Position numbers and translations under genes: made by a program. Under the pieces are notes generated by a model. It saw nothing but the letters and a program-made list of their open reading frames with translations. It was not told where the DNA came from and made no database searches. From Sophora flavescens (lineage: Eukaryota > Streptophyta > Magnoliopsida > Fabales > Fabaceae), in contig CM061067.1 in the NCBI GenBank assembly GCA_030762895.1, forward strand, positions 169,196,518 to 169,260,517: a stretch of 64,000 nucleotides of DNA. Reading direction: 5' to 3'. This document shows positions 10,969 to 23,095 of this stretch, in pieces; within the stretch, counting starts at the first letter, position 1, and every line of letters starts with the position of its first letter.

Positions 10969-12180
10969 TTATTGGGGTATCCTCACCATATCATTATCCT
11001 TTGTAGGTTTAACACCATCTCCTATCCACATAAGATAGTCGGCAAAATCTCGATCTTGTAATGCACGCATGTTTTGGCGTAGATGCAATACCTTTGTATT
11101 AGCCCATAGATGAGATTTAATGATACATGCAGAAATCGTCTGTGCCTTAGTCCCTTTTGGAACAACATGAAGTACTTGGCGGAAATCGCCTCCCATAATC
11201 ATCACTTTCCCCCCGAATGGAGCATCACAGTCAAGAATATCCTTCAAGGTGCGGTCTAATGCTTCTATAGCATATCTACTTGTCATGGGTGCCTCATCCC
11301 AAATGATTGCTGTTGTTTCTCTCATTAGCTTCGCGAGATCAGATTGTTTACTTATTGAGCAAAAGGACCCTTCTTCTGTATTGATAGGTATCTTAAATCG
11401 AGAATGTGCCGTCCTACCACTGGGTAATAATGTAGCTGCTATACCATATGAGGCTGTCGCTAAGACAATGTGACCCAAATGTCTTAATTTTCCAATTAAT
11501 GTGCGATAAATGAATGTCTTACCCGTTCCTCCTGGCCCATCCACAAAGAAAACCCGACTCTGCTTACGTTGGATAACATCCATAATGGTATTGTAAGCAA
11601 ACAACTGGTCATCATTTAACTTCTCAACGAAACTCAAATCTTCAATAGGAACTTGGATCGATAGCTCTTCCTGTATAACTCTTGGAACAGGATTACCTTC
11701 AGCGGTCTTCAATGATAATTCAGGCAAAGCATAATCTGTGATTTGTTTTCCATGTTGAAGTAATAGGTCATTCAAATCCCTTAATAGCATGTTAGTCAAT
11801 GATGGCCCATTCACAGTGGATGTTGAAGGATAGTCCTCTACCATATGGGTGTAAAACTCATCCCACGGGCTTCTTACATCAGTTGGTTCATAAAAGACTA
11901 ATATAGTAGCAAACAATCTCCGTAAAGCATATGGCATTCGTAGACCCGATGCTTCAAGTAAGCATTCGCGAATACTGTTGTCTTGTTCTAAAAAGCCCCA
12001 TTGCTCGGCTGCTTTTTGGAATGTGGTGTAGCATGTGTTGTTTACTGTGAGCAAGTAATCCCAACTGGTTGGTCCTCTTACATGAGATAATAATACACGC
12101 AAATAGAATTTCTCCCTGTCTGAAGGTGACACTGTATAGATTCGTCCAATAACTTCCTTTGTATTCTTCGTCTGACCCAT
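10969..12180 (-). pseudogene. Helitron PIF1-type helicase domain
   Basis: A 403-codon open stretch. It contains Walker A GPGGTGKT (about 11521-11545), Walker B IIWDEAPM (about 11286-11312), GGDFRQVLHVVP and LRQNMRA, the ordered motifs of PIF1/SF1B helicases in plant Helitrons. It unwinds DNA during rolling-circle transposition when intact. Its upstream end is out of frame with the Rep domain: the two frames overlap at 12078-12180, and a single-base shift near 12170 is the simplest cause. Confidence 0.92.
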
Positions 12181-13244
12181 TCTTTATTTCCTTTTTTCCA
12201 TAAAGAGTGTTCTGGAATCTCCCTATACAGATAACACCTTGCTTGTGGATCTCTTCGGTTCAAGGCAAAGAATTGTGTGAGCATTGTTATGGAGTTACGC
12301 GCATCATTTAGTACATCGTCGATTCTTTGATTTGTACGGTATCGCACTTGATGGTGATTTGGTAGGTGGATTTGTAATCTTTCAACACTTGGATACATTC
12401 GGTACATGGTGAATGAAAATATTCTCCATAACGCCTCTGGAGCACAAATCCATCTGACGTCAATATACTGCTTGACCTCATCCATATGAACCTCCATGGC
12501 AACTCGATCAGGACCTTTATAGACATATTTATATAGGTACTTGATACTCTTGATACTACTGCACACTTCAACATTTATATGACAGTCATACTTTAACAGC
12601 AACCATGGGTTATAAGGGACCACCCATCTATTATCTATAGATATATGTCTATTCAAAGTTACTGGACCATCATTCCGTCTTCTATACCGTGGATATGAGT
12701 CAATACCTTGTCGCGTCTCTTGGATGAACTCTTTTGGGAACCCCTTCTTACATTGGCCATCCTTCATACATGGTGATCTTGGATTCAGTCTACCGCACGG
12801 TCCATGAATCATGTGTTTTAGCACTGCGGCATGTAATTGTGGTTCTTCTTCAAATTTTGGTATTTCGACTCTAACAACGCTATCATATTCTTCTGGGTTA
12901 CGTAATCTATCATTAGGTTCCATGATCAGTAGCATATGCACGTGAGGCAATCCTCGTTTTTGGAATTCAGTTACATACATATAACTTTTGACCTTTCCTA
13001 AGACGCCTTTTTTAATTATGTCATGCTTCAATTGCTCGAACTTTGAACGGAAGATTCTTGTCAGCAAGTCTGGACGATCTTGTGGAGTTTGAAATGGGCC
13101 AAGTTCGGATAATATTTCAATCCATGATGGATTGCATGTCATGGTAAGAAAAATATTAGGTTTGTCGTCGTGAAGCACAATAGCCATACCATCCTCATAC
13201 CGTTGTGTCATGTCTCGACGACTACCAATAAATGATGAAGGCAA
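12078..13244 (-). pseudogene. Helitron Rep (HUH nuclease) domain
   Basis: Shows FLTMTCNPSWIEI, the HUH motif in KRGLPHVHMLLIME (about 12915-12960) and the catalytic tyrosine region YLYKYVYKG (about 12515-12545, two Tyr spaced as in Rep proteins). These mark the replication initiator that nicks the element ends. An apparent intron joins it to the exon ending AGETAT near 13362. The 3' end of this frame is shifted relative to the helicase. Confidence 0.92.
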
Positions 13245-13362
13245 TATGGTTCTCCGTCTGATATTTTCTACAAAGAGTAATAGTAAGTGTTGATGGTGTT
13301 TGATGTATTCGACATATATATATTTCTATAAATAATTTTGATATATGCTATGAAGAGTACCT

Positions 13363-13540
13363 GTAGCAGTTTCTCCCGCATGCAAAGCATCTTGCAAGCC
13401 TTGATACAATTCAGAGCGAATTTTACTTTGGTGACTTTGGATCCACCTTAACCTTGCTGCTTCGATCTTGACATAGTTGTCTACAACATATTGTTGTAGT
13501 AGTCGTTCGATTTTAGCAATATGGAATAATCATTGGAATG
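13363..13540 (-). pseudogene. Helitron Rep protein, linker exon
   Basis: The minus strand reads YVVDNYVKIEAARLRWIQSH then RSELYQGLQDALHAGETAT, closed by a GT donor at about 13361. This is the conserved stretch directly before the Rep domain in plant Helitron proteins. Confidence 0.8.
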
Positions 13541-13589
13541 AATCTACAATCCATGAAACAATTAATGACCAATGAAAATTTATTTTGTG

Positions 13590-14511
13590 TCAAGTATTAT
13601 ATTTTATAAATGAAAATATTGTAGAAACTACATTATGTACCTGAAGCATGTAACTGTAATATTCTAGACATGTTATAGGTTGTCCTTCATCATTTGTGGT
13701 TTCGCGGTCCCATCCAAACGTTCCGTAAGGGAATAATAGAGGATATTGTAATGGATCATAATATCCCATAGTTTCTTTAACATTTATGATATTCCCAACA
13801 TGACTCATCACGATGATATCCCGTTCAGTTGAGATTGATGCCGCGTCTCCACCAACGACAATTGCTTGCGACTTGGGATGCGGTTGGCATATGATACTGT
13901 GGTTGATTAGCAGAGCTCTCCTTGATGAGTAGACTACAATCATGTACATCTGGACGTTGTGCAAGTTGCCTTAATGCGTGCACATATGGATTGAAACCAT
14001 GGAGCATTTGTTGCAACTTTTGAACAATATTTTGTTGAAGTTGAGGGTTTTCAAGCATCCTGTTTTGTAACTCATGCTCTGTATCGTAGATGTACATTTG
14101 CAAGAATCGTGGTCTTGAACCCTCAGTTGGATAGAATCCTCCTATCTTATGATAAATTGCACCTTTAGCAGGAAAACTATATATGCCACGTCCAGTTGCA
14201 GCAACATTCTCATCAATATGTACACCCATTGAAGTGAATGAGAGCACATGATTGTAACTCCTAATGTGTTGTCTAAAATGTCTTCCTTCGGCTGAACTGT
14301 CTGAAAATATTTCTAGCAACTCTGGGGGTGCATCTACTTGTTCTAACGACATCTTCCCACCAGAGCAGCACATGTCACGTGATTCATGATAAAATAATCG
14401 TGCATTGCAACGTGTACATGTGATTGGGGGTGGCAAACGGGAAGCAGCCATTGTTGAAGTATTAAGAAAATCTCTAGCACTATTATGTTTTGGTCGGAAA
14501 TAAAACTGCAA
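13590..14511 (-). pseudogene. Helitron-like N-terminal domain with zinc-finger-like Cys motif
   Basis: Two overlapping frames (13825-14511 and 13590-13964) together cover one conserved region. CTRCNARLFYHESRDMCC is a zinc-binding-like motif, followed by FTSMGVHIDENVA and GIYSFPAKGAIYHKIG. The other frame has ERDIIVMSHVGN and YDPLQYPLLFPYGTFGW. A frameshift in the overlap near 13960 breaks the gene. Confidence 0.88.
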
Positions 14512-14667
14512 ATATGCGTTTAAAAAAAATACATAACAGTTTTTTAAATGTGCATATTATTTTATTTTTTAGTCATATAAGGACAATGATGTAGATCCAT
14601 TTTCATCAAATTTAGAAATTAAGATCACTAATCGTACAAAGTACCAAAAATTTATAAATTAATATTT

Positions 14668-15425
14668 CTGAATGTCCATCACTAACCGTGTACATCACTT
14701 GTTTCAGCTTCATGATCATGTGTTCCTTGAAACCATAATAAAGACAATATTAGGTAACAAATTTTTTATGTATAAAGACATTCAAAAGCATTAGAAATGC
14801 GTACAGACAGACACGACAGTGGTAAATAACTAATATATAAAATTTAAATATTAAATATCAAAAGGTACAAACCGCCAAAAATTTAAGTATTAAAATTTCT
14901 AAAAGACCACAACTAACCATGTCCACCACTTGTTCCAGCTTCATTGTCATGTGTTCCTTGAAATGGTGTTGAGGCAATAATAGGTTCTACATTATTTATT
15001 GTTAACAAAAAATAATAATTATTTAACATAAGGTAATCAAACCGTAATGTATAGAGACATTCAAAATGAGAATCAGAGATATCACATTTATTTATTACAA
15101 ATATAGAAACTTTGTTGATAATGATAAGTTTTAAGCTTCCAAATTTTATAGATAATTCATTTTTACTTATTTATAATTTAATAAAAGTTATCTATACTAA
15201 TATATATTATGTTGGCAAATTACGATATGTAAGTGTTAATATATAATTTGAAAAGGAATAATATTCAAGTTTTAAAATTTTAATATAAAATACTAAATTC
15301 AAAGATGACATAAAATGTAAAGTTTATAATTTCTAAATGTCCATCACTAACCATGTCCGTTACTTGTTCCGGCTTCATGGTCATGTGTTCCTCGAAACCT
15401 CGTTGAAGCAATATTAGGAACTGTA
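14668..15425 (-). repeat. Three copies of a short exon-like repeat in the Helitron
   Basis: Copies at about 14668-14753, 14896-14990 and 15326-15425 share CACTAACC, TGTCC, CACTTGTTCC, CTTCATG and TCATGTGTTCCT in order. On the minus strand two read RGTHDHEAGTSNGHG and QGTHDNEAGTSGGHG, each followed by a GTTAGT donor. The third has a shifted frame. They look like a tandemly duplicated small exon with its introns, between the basic exon and the zinc-finger exon. Confidence 0.7.
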
Positions 15426-15650
15426 TGATTTAGTTTTGAAAAAAGAAAGGTAAGCAAATGATTATATATACGGACATTAAAAAACGAGAATGAGAAATAT
15501 CATATTATTTGACGTGCAAAAATAGAAACTTTGGTAATAAGAATAAGTTCTAGGCCAGAACTTTATAGATAAACCATTAATATAAAGTAATATAGCTGCT
15601 AATTACCTTGATGATTAAATTTTAACGAATAAATTATTTTACACCTTTTC

Positions 15651-15917
15651 TCAAATATATACATATATATATTTATATTTTATACATGTACTATTTTGTT
15701 GATCACTGGTTGATCGTGCAAGACATCGTATAGTTGTCAATCTAATTGTTCTTGACTCCATAGCAACTATATTCCTTCCACGCCTATAATATTCTCGTCG
15801 TCTAGCTGATTGTTCTTGTCGTTGCTCTGCTGTCATTCTCTGTCTTCTACTTCTTGTAAATTGCCTCCACATCTCTCGTTGATGCTCTTGAGATCGTTGA
15901 TTGTTAATATTTTCCAT
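15651..15917 (-). pseudogene. N-terminal basic exon of the Helitron Rep-helicase
   Basis: The start at 15917 gives an Arg/Gln-rich N-terminus containing RRQRMTAEQRQEQSARRREY, a composition usual for plant Helitron proteins. The exon probably ends before the AT-rich tail. Confidence 0.6.
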
Positions 15918-16960
15918 GTCGAAATGGAACCTAATTATTTATAAAAAGGCATTAATTAAATATTTTAAAATAATTATGTTTTATATTTTTTTATTAATTT
16001 TTTTATTAATTTAATGTGAGTTAGTGTTTTTAGGTAAATTGTGTATATCTATTTGTTCAACATAGTAAAACAAAAACATATATTATTCGGAGCTACCAGG
16101 TATAGAATGATTTAGTAAATATTCAGGATTATGTAATATTGATCACCCCTTTTTAACATGAAGAAAGCATCAAGCTTACACTAAAAAATATCAAATCCAA
16201 TCCAATACTAATCAACACGCACACAAAACAATAATAAAGGAAGATGAATCGATTAACGCTAACAATAATCATGCACCGACAATATCTAAAATTATCGGGC
16301 CATTAACACAATAAAACCCAATTTTAACTCACATAACTATAAATGTTCCCACTCTGAAATCTGAAAACCTATAATGGTGGAAGTGATCTCTTACTGAATG
16401 GAGGGTTGATTGGCCTGGAAATTTTTTTTAACAGATGGAGAAAGGATTCATCTGAGAAAGTGCAGAGAGGTTTCTGAAATATAATGAAAGCTACAATGCA
16501 GTGGTTAAATATTGGGATGCTTGGATTAAGCGGTTACGAATTATCCTTTTTTTTTAAACTACTTAATCTGGATCAACACAAAAAACTACTAATTTGAATT
16601 TCAAAAAGCATATTGGTTGAGTTTTTGGATGAATGATGAGAAGTGCATTGAATTTTGAATAAGTCAGTTAACGATTAACGGTTTCATTGTGGAGGGTGGG
16701 AGTCGGTTTTTTTTTTCTCCACCTATGTTGCATATCAGATAAGCAAAGGATTAGCAATTGTTTAGCAGATTTTATCGGAAAAAAAAGCATTTGTTTATAT
16801 TTTGAAATGGTTTTGATTTTTGTATGTTACTTGTTATTTTTGAATCAATAAACTGCCAAAAAATATAAAGTTAACATGGGTAATTTTGTAATTTAAAAAA
16901 ATAGACACCAAAAAGTTTTTTTTTTTAAATTTCCCATTTTCTATTAGTATTAGTATTTGA
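15918..16960. other. 5' leader region of the Helitron
   Basis: AT-rich, with no convincing coding sequence. It ends in the Helitron-like 5' sequence read on the minus strand. Confidence 0.45.
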
Positions 16961-17175
16961 CTCACTATACCACTGAATTTTATCATTTTGTTCCATTTTC
17001 ATCTATCAACGTACTCAACTATTAAAATAGGAAATTTGAAATAGGTTTGCATCAATCGTGTTGAAACCATTTTAACTTTTTCAACTTTTTTTAATAAACA
17101 AATTTTAATATTGATTGGGTTTTCTTTTTTGTTTTAAAGAAATTAAGTGGGTTATTGTTGAAATTCAACAATACC

Positions 17176-17391
17176 GCTGCACGCTGTGTAAGTGCCATGG
17201 AAGCTAAAGCTGTTCAAAGTTTGCAATTTTCAACTATGATGTTGTTTGCCAAGCTTGGGAGAGCATGCAAAAGGGTTATGCGAGTGTGTTGTCGTTTTAT
17301 GGAGCCGAAGAAGCTTTGGGTTTTTGGTTCATTTGCAAGACCTTCAACATGGAGGAGTCACAGTCAAAAAACCAAAAATGGATAAGTCGCA
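17176..17391 (+). pseudogene. Unidentified coding-like fragment
   Basis: One plus frame reads FNYDVVCQAWESMQKGYASV, then EEALGFWFICKTFNMEES and a stop at about 17391, with composition like a real exon. I do not recognise it, and no splice partner was found. Confidence 0.3.
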
Positions 17392-17578
17392 TGTAGCCCT
17401 TATATTTGGACAAACTTATCTAAAGTACCAAGAAAGAATGTAAAATTCTACAAAGTTATACGCTAACATTTCTTTAATTTAAATAAATCTGACAAGCAAC
17501 CAATAAACCATATTTGACAACATGGATTTTATTCCATCACTATATCTTTAACATGCAGTCCTTCACAAACATTACAGA

Positions 17579-17827
17579 TCACGTGGCTGAGTGGGCTCTA
17601 TCAACTTCCTTTCTGAAATACAATGTACAAAACAAAAATTTAGAAGAAAATGAAAAACGGAATACTGTAAAATTTGATTGAAAAATCTAGACTCAAAACA
17701 TTAAATATAAAACACAATGATGCACCTATTGCCTTTTGCTATCATGGGATTTGTTCCCTTTGGGATTTCATGTGTTGCTGTCTTTGATCCAAAAAATGCT
17801 TCATTCTTTTTCCATGCAGGACCTAAC
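17579..17827 (-). CDS. 3' exons of an unidentified gene or captured fragment
   Basis: Two minus-strand exons, 17726-17827 and 17579-17612, have AG/GT borders and matching phase. They read LGPAWKKNEAFFGSKTATHE, IPKGTNPMIAKGNR and, across the junction, KEVDRAHSAT with a stop at 17579-17581. The correct phase suggests a true gene end and not chance. Candidate upstream exons (about 18270-18310, 18590-18690, 18780-18880) look coding-like but I could not join them. It may belong to a host gene or to a sequence captured by the Helitron with 5' ends near 23095. Confidence 0.45.
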
Positions 17828-19277
17828 CTGGATACAGAAAGAAAGGAACAAAACAATGTAAGGCGGCTTAACAACAAAAAAAATTGCAATGTAAGACCAA
17901 TGCAAAATAACGACACTAAGACCAACAAAAGGGAGAAACATACACTTTTAACTTTAATTTGAAACACTAATTTCTATTCAGGGAAAGGAATCAATATTTA
18001 AGCTGCCAATGAAGCTTCATGCCATAAGAATGCAAATTGCAATGAGTTACAACATTCTCAACTCTCAAGCTATTATCCAAATCCAAAATTTAAAACATAT
18101 AATAATTTGAAGTGTATGTGGTTCAAGAAGAATGCCTATATTTTCAAGGTGTCCGTTTGCCTTCAAATGTGTTGTCAGATAATTGTGTTCAAGTCATCTC
18201 TCTTTTTTTTTTTTTTTTTTTTATAACATTCAAGTCATGTCTTTTGTACCCTGTTCATTGTATATTTGGACCACTTCATAACATGGAAGAATCCACCGGA
18301 TCCCTGAAATTGTAACATCAAGAAATTAAGTATTTCCTTACTTTCCCAATTAGCAAACCATGCATTGTTTCATGCTTATTTTAATAGTGATATCTAATTA
18401 CCCCGTATAATTTGGCAGTTAAAACAGGAATAGTTCTATATGTTCTGAAATTTAACTCAATCCATGTGCAAATAATTAATTGATAGGAAAAAAATGTAAC
18501 ACAGAAATAGTGAAATACTCATATTGTATACCTACCTACTTATGTAGTTAATGAGACCCATCAGACATTCACTACTCATACAACAATTTAGAGCAAATGA
18601 CAAATATGTCCTTAATGTAATTGGTATCCCTGAAGTTCGGTCACAAATTATGACTAAAACAACTCTTCCAAACGATGCATCCTGCCAAATAAAAAAAAAA
18701 CACTACTTATGAAACGAACGTGCCGCACATGGAAAGATATGCCAAAAGCACAATCATATAAAATCATATCTTGAAGAGAACATGAAAGGAGCAAGGCTTT
18801 GGATTGGCATAGTTTTCATCATTAGGCTGCATATGGAGGAAACTTGCACGAATTGTCAAGATTTTCATAACTAACATAAACCTTTAAAATGCAAATTAGA
18901 GCGGAAACCCAAAGGAATTTATACAGAGGATAATGACAGATTAAAACATGATATAAGAATTAAGAAAAGTAGCGTCAAACAATATCACGTTAAAACAAAT
19001 ATTATCCTTTTTTTTAGAAGGAGAAGGAGAAGGGAGAGAGGAATGGTGAAGAGAGGAGGGGGAGAGTACAGCGAGAGAGACTATGTACACATTTCCTAAG
19101 CGATAAGCCACCATGAAAGATGTTTGTGCCCCGCCGTCCCTCCATCTACGCCACTCCTCCACCGTTCTCATCCGCAAGTGGTAGATCCTCTACACGACGT
19201 CCCCCCTCCCTTATCTTCCTCTCTCTTTACTCCTTTCAGATTCCCTCATCAATTTACACTGTTGATCACAGGCTCCC
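17828..19277 (-). pseudogene. Scattered exon-like stretches, unidentified
   Basis: Minus-strand reads such as SFGRVVLVIICDRTSGIPI (about 18615-18680) and FLHMQPNDENYANPKPC (about 18800-18860) look like decayed or spliced coding sequence. A pure T run lies at about 18207-18223. Purine-rich sequence at 19010-19240 may be a leader. No confident gene model. Confidence 0.3.
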
Positions 19278-22200
19278 TGTAACAGCCTGATTTTCATTAT
19301 ATTGTTTAATCAATTAAAATATAAGTTATTATATTTTAATATGAAATTATAAAATATTTTGTTTTAATAAAATAAAATCATATTCCTAATCCACCTTATC
19401 ATATGAAGTCGCAGTAAAATTTTCGGTTGAAAATTCAGACGAAAGTCGGTCTGTGTTTTCACTGCCAGTATAAGTTTACTGAGCAGAAAACCCAATTTTG
19501 ACTCGTGAACGAGACGGTTAGTGTTTTTATCATGTTTCCTTCAACTTTGGTTATTTTAAAAATTTTCGTTCAAAAATAAAATAAAATAAAATATTTTATT
19601 CGGGTGAACACGTCGGGAATATACAATCGGAACTGTAACCGGGTAGGAAATGGAGCATACCAGGGGACACAAAAGAGATGAGGTGACTTGTTAGGGAAAG
19701 GAGGCATGGTTGTAGAAGCTTTAGTCACATCCATAAAAGTACCATCATTATTTTTTTTCAAAATTTACTATTTTATAATCAATTAAGCCATTCCTTTCAA
19801 CTTTTGTCAACCAAATATGACATAACTCAAAACTTGGCCTCCAAGCACTCATTTCTCTCCCTCAAAACCGTGGCCTTCTCTCTCCCTATATATCACACTT
19901 TCATTTTCTTCAACTCACTTTTTCTTCTCCAAAAACACTATTTCTTCATCTTCTTCCTTTCTCTTCAAACTTTATACTCATAAAGCTTGCATTTTTATTC
20001 ACATTTTCAACTCAAGTTCTTCACAAAAGTTGATTCTTGTATCAATGGTAATACTCTTATGTCAATATTTTTACAAGTTTCTTCTTTTACCTTATGGTTT
20101 ACTCTACTTTTTCTTTAAGTGTTTTTAATGGGTTTTCAACGTCTAAAATCTCTAGAAAATTATAGAAAAATCCTTTTGAGTTGAAACCACTTTCTATAGT
20201 CTTGTATTAACTTATATTTTCACATACTAAGAGTTTGTATAAAACAAAAATTTCTACCTCTTATTTCCAAGGATGATCGAAACCTATACATGGTGGCCTA
20301 GGAAGTTTTGTTTCAACTTTTTGAAAGATGATCATGTATTTGAGCTTCTAGATCCCTCTTGATCTTAAACCTAAAGTCTTGAAAGGTTTGAAAATCTCTA
20401 GCTTATTTATCCAAGGATGGCCAAACCTATATGGTTTTGGACCTAGGATGCTTGAGTTCAACTTTCTAACTATGATCATGGATTTAGACCTCTTAATACT
20501 TTGTGATGCCAAACCTAAGAGTTTTCATCAAACAAAAGGCTTTTCCTCATTCTCCTAGGCTAGGCCGAAACTCAATGTTCATGGACCTAGGATGTTTGTT
20601 TTTCTTTTCCAAGATGATTATAGATTAAAGCTCCTTAATGATAAAGGATGCTATGTCTAAAAGATTGGATTATTTAAAGATTTCTAGCCTAGAAATCCTA
20701 TGATGGCCGAACCTAAGGTTTATGGACCTAGGATATTTTGTTCTCTTTTATTTTCAATATGATCATGGATTTGAGCTCCTTAATACATTGGGATGAAAAA
20801 TCTAAGAGATTAGAATGTTTAAAGTTTTCTAACCTATTTTACTATACAAGGTCGAAACCTAACCTAAGAGTTTGGATGATTTTATTCAATATTTTCAAGT
20901 TATAACAAATTATCTAAGTCACCTAGAACCTAAGAGTTAAGTATCTAAAATCTTAGAGTGTGAAATGAAACCTAACTCTCATTAGATTTAAATGGCCGAA
21001 CCTACCTAAGGAGAACATAGATAAGTTTATTTGATTTAGTTGTTTTTTATGTTGTTTGGTTGAAGGTGGTGTTAACACCTCGTGGTCGGATAACGAGGAG
21101 CTGGGAATTCAAGCTTTCGGTGATAACTCAGGTGGGGGAAAGAATCAACCTATCGTCGGAATCGATAAGTAGTAGATTATGTTGTAATTATGTAGGGCGA
21201 CCTAAACCTTACTAGAAGTCGAATAATCGACAAGACCAGAATCTCTTTAAATTACTTTTATAAAACATCCATGGTGATTCGAGGATTGTAGGTTGATCGA
21301 TATTAGGTTTATGTTTATACTGTTGATGGTTGATTTGAGTTTTATTACCTTTATTGAACTGATTTAGTGCCATGTTGATGTTTTGAAATATCTTTGATTG
21401 ACTTAATGTTACGCATGATCTGTGTGGTATTTACTTTATGCTTAGTGGATTAAGTGAAGATATATATGTGGTCTAAGAGATGAGTTGTTTTGGGCGTGAG
21501 GATTATGATGATTTTTAGAGGTGCCTAACCTACATGAAATATGTTAAAGAGGTGTTGTGACATAGAGCATGTGTTGAGGTCTTGATGAGAGGTTAAGGCA
21601 CTAGGTTATGATCATAGGAGTCTGCGAGGTTCATAAGTTGTGTTGTTTCTATAACCGTATGTGGGATACATATAAGACCCGAAGTCCTTATGGGACCGTC
21701 CAAAGGGTAAACTTAACTTGTGCAGCTACGAGTGTCATTGCTTTGCATGAGCACCTCTGGGAGTGGACGAGGTGTGCACGGGATCATCGCGGCAATCAGA
21801 GTGTCACGCTTTGCGTGAGCGTTCTTACCATGGTGAAGGTGTGCACCGGGATAATCGTGCAGCTATAGTGTCATTGCTTTGCATGAGCACCCACGGTCTG
21901 GGGTGTGCACCGGGTTTAATGTGCAGCTATAGTGTCATTGCTTTGCATGAACATTCTCACCATGACCAAGGATGTGCATCGGGAATGGGACGTGTCGCTT
22001 GGACGACTGACCGATAACCATAACTATGATAGGGAAACCATAGCCATTTTCAGCATCAAGTTTTAGTTGCAGGAGTGAGGGTATGATGGATATAAGAATT
22101 TTATGGAAGATGGATGACTTGACTGATGTTGTGTCTGTGATAATTACTGTATAGTTTATTATGACTCTTTTCCGCTTTTGATGATAGAACTGTTTCTTAT

Positions 22201-22648
22201 CCCCTGTATATTTCTGTATGATGTATTTTGTCTCATTGTGGAACCATACGAGAAGACCCTGTGGATGAACGTAACCAGGAGGAGTTAGATGGAACTCCCT
22301 ACGAACTAGATGCCGGAGGACGAGCTGTGACCCATGGCGATTAGGGTCTAGTTAGTTATGGCCAGTGCGTCTGTGTCGTGAAGCTTTATCTTTCCGCTTA
22401 TGTTTTGTATAACTATGCACCAGTTCGGGATCCTATTGATGGGATGCCCTGAAACAGTATTTTGATAACTCTGATGCTCTAAGTATGTTTAATATATTTA
22501 TGTTTTCATATTCTGTTCTATATGAATCTATTTGCTTAAGAAATTAAGTTTCAATTTTTACGTAATTTTCACGTTAAGCGTGCGATTAAGTAATTAAATA
22601 ATGAGGTTTTAAACTAAATGACATAAAGGGACACAACGGGGTGTCTCA
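19278..22648. mobile_element. Solo LTR of about 3.4 kb, TSD CTCCC
   Basis: Starts TGTAACAGCC and ends GGGGTGTCTCA (TG...CA), flanked by the perfect 5-bp repeat CTCCC (19273-19277 and 22649-22653). There is no second copy of the start inside, so it is a solo LTR, unusually long. It contains a promoter-like CCCTATATATCAC near 19883, a C/T-rich leader after it, and a tandem block at 21720-21995. No protein frame is supported. A truncated relative lies at 50400-51521. Confidence 0.85.
21720..21995 (+). repeat. Tandem block of about four ~70-bp units in the solo LTR
   Basis: Units share GTGCAGCTATAGTGTCATTG, CTTTGCATGAGCA and GGTGTGCACCGGG, beginning near 21720, 21790, 21857 and 21920. The second is the most diverged. 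The small frames across it are repeat artefacts. Confidence 0.8.
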
Positions 22649-22653
22649 CTCCC

Positions 22654-23095
22654 CTTGCTCTGTTTCACGTTATGCACATCTGAATCTGGGCTCCAATTGC
22701 TGCCTCTTTTTATTTTATTCTGTTCATAAATTCATAAAAAACAATGATGCACTTACAGTTAGAATGCACACGTATATGTAACCAGTAGGGAAGTTTTCTC
22801 ATGTAATTGTGCGTGTTTGAGGTTAAAACTGCCGTGTGGGTTTGAATTTGAATATGTGTTATGACTTTGGGGTGCAGTTGCTCTCAGGAAAAACTATTCT
22901 CTCGGGTGGTTACTGGTTAATACCTTGTTATCTGATGATTAATGGAAGTTATAAGGGGTAATGTTGGTATTTTCAAATGTCCCATTATATATTAGTATAG
23001 ATAGATATATAGTTTTAGGGGTATATTTGTAATATTCAAAATTTGACACCAAATAATCATTTTTTTATAACTCTGGCATTATATTATTGTATAGA
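22654..23095 (-). mobile_element. Two tandem Helitron 5' termini and adjoining sequence
   Basis: Read on the minus strand, A|TCTATACAATAATATAATG starts at 23095 and A|TCTATACTAATATATAATGG at 23001; both begin TC after a host A. Each is followed by GGTGTCAAATTTTG- or GGGACATTTGAAAATACC-type sequence typical of plant Helitron 5' ends. No matching 3' end was found nearer than 7505. The solo LTR at 19278 inserted just downstream of this segment. Confidence 0.65.

Larger units (their letters stand above)
7505..16960 (-). mobile_element. Decayed autonomous-type Helitron
   Basis: On the minus strand the element ends in CTAG followed by host T, preceded by a GC-rich hairpin, the diagnostic Helitron 3' end. 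Between the termini lies a broken Rep-helicase gene (8790-15917). The proposed 5' end at 16960 reads TCAAATACTAATACTAATAG followed by AAAATGGGAAATTT, similar to the Helitron 5' ends near 23001-23095, but the preceding base is G instead of A, so this terminus is less certain. It contains a solo LTR (8930-10348). An alternative is a 15.5-kb element with its 5' end at 23001 or 23095. Confidence 0.8.

Noticed and set aside
21608..22017. Two overlapping plus frames with repeated Leu/His/Cys phrases
   Set aside because: Translations of the tandem block within the solo LTR.
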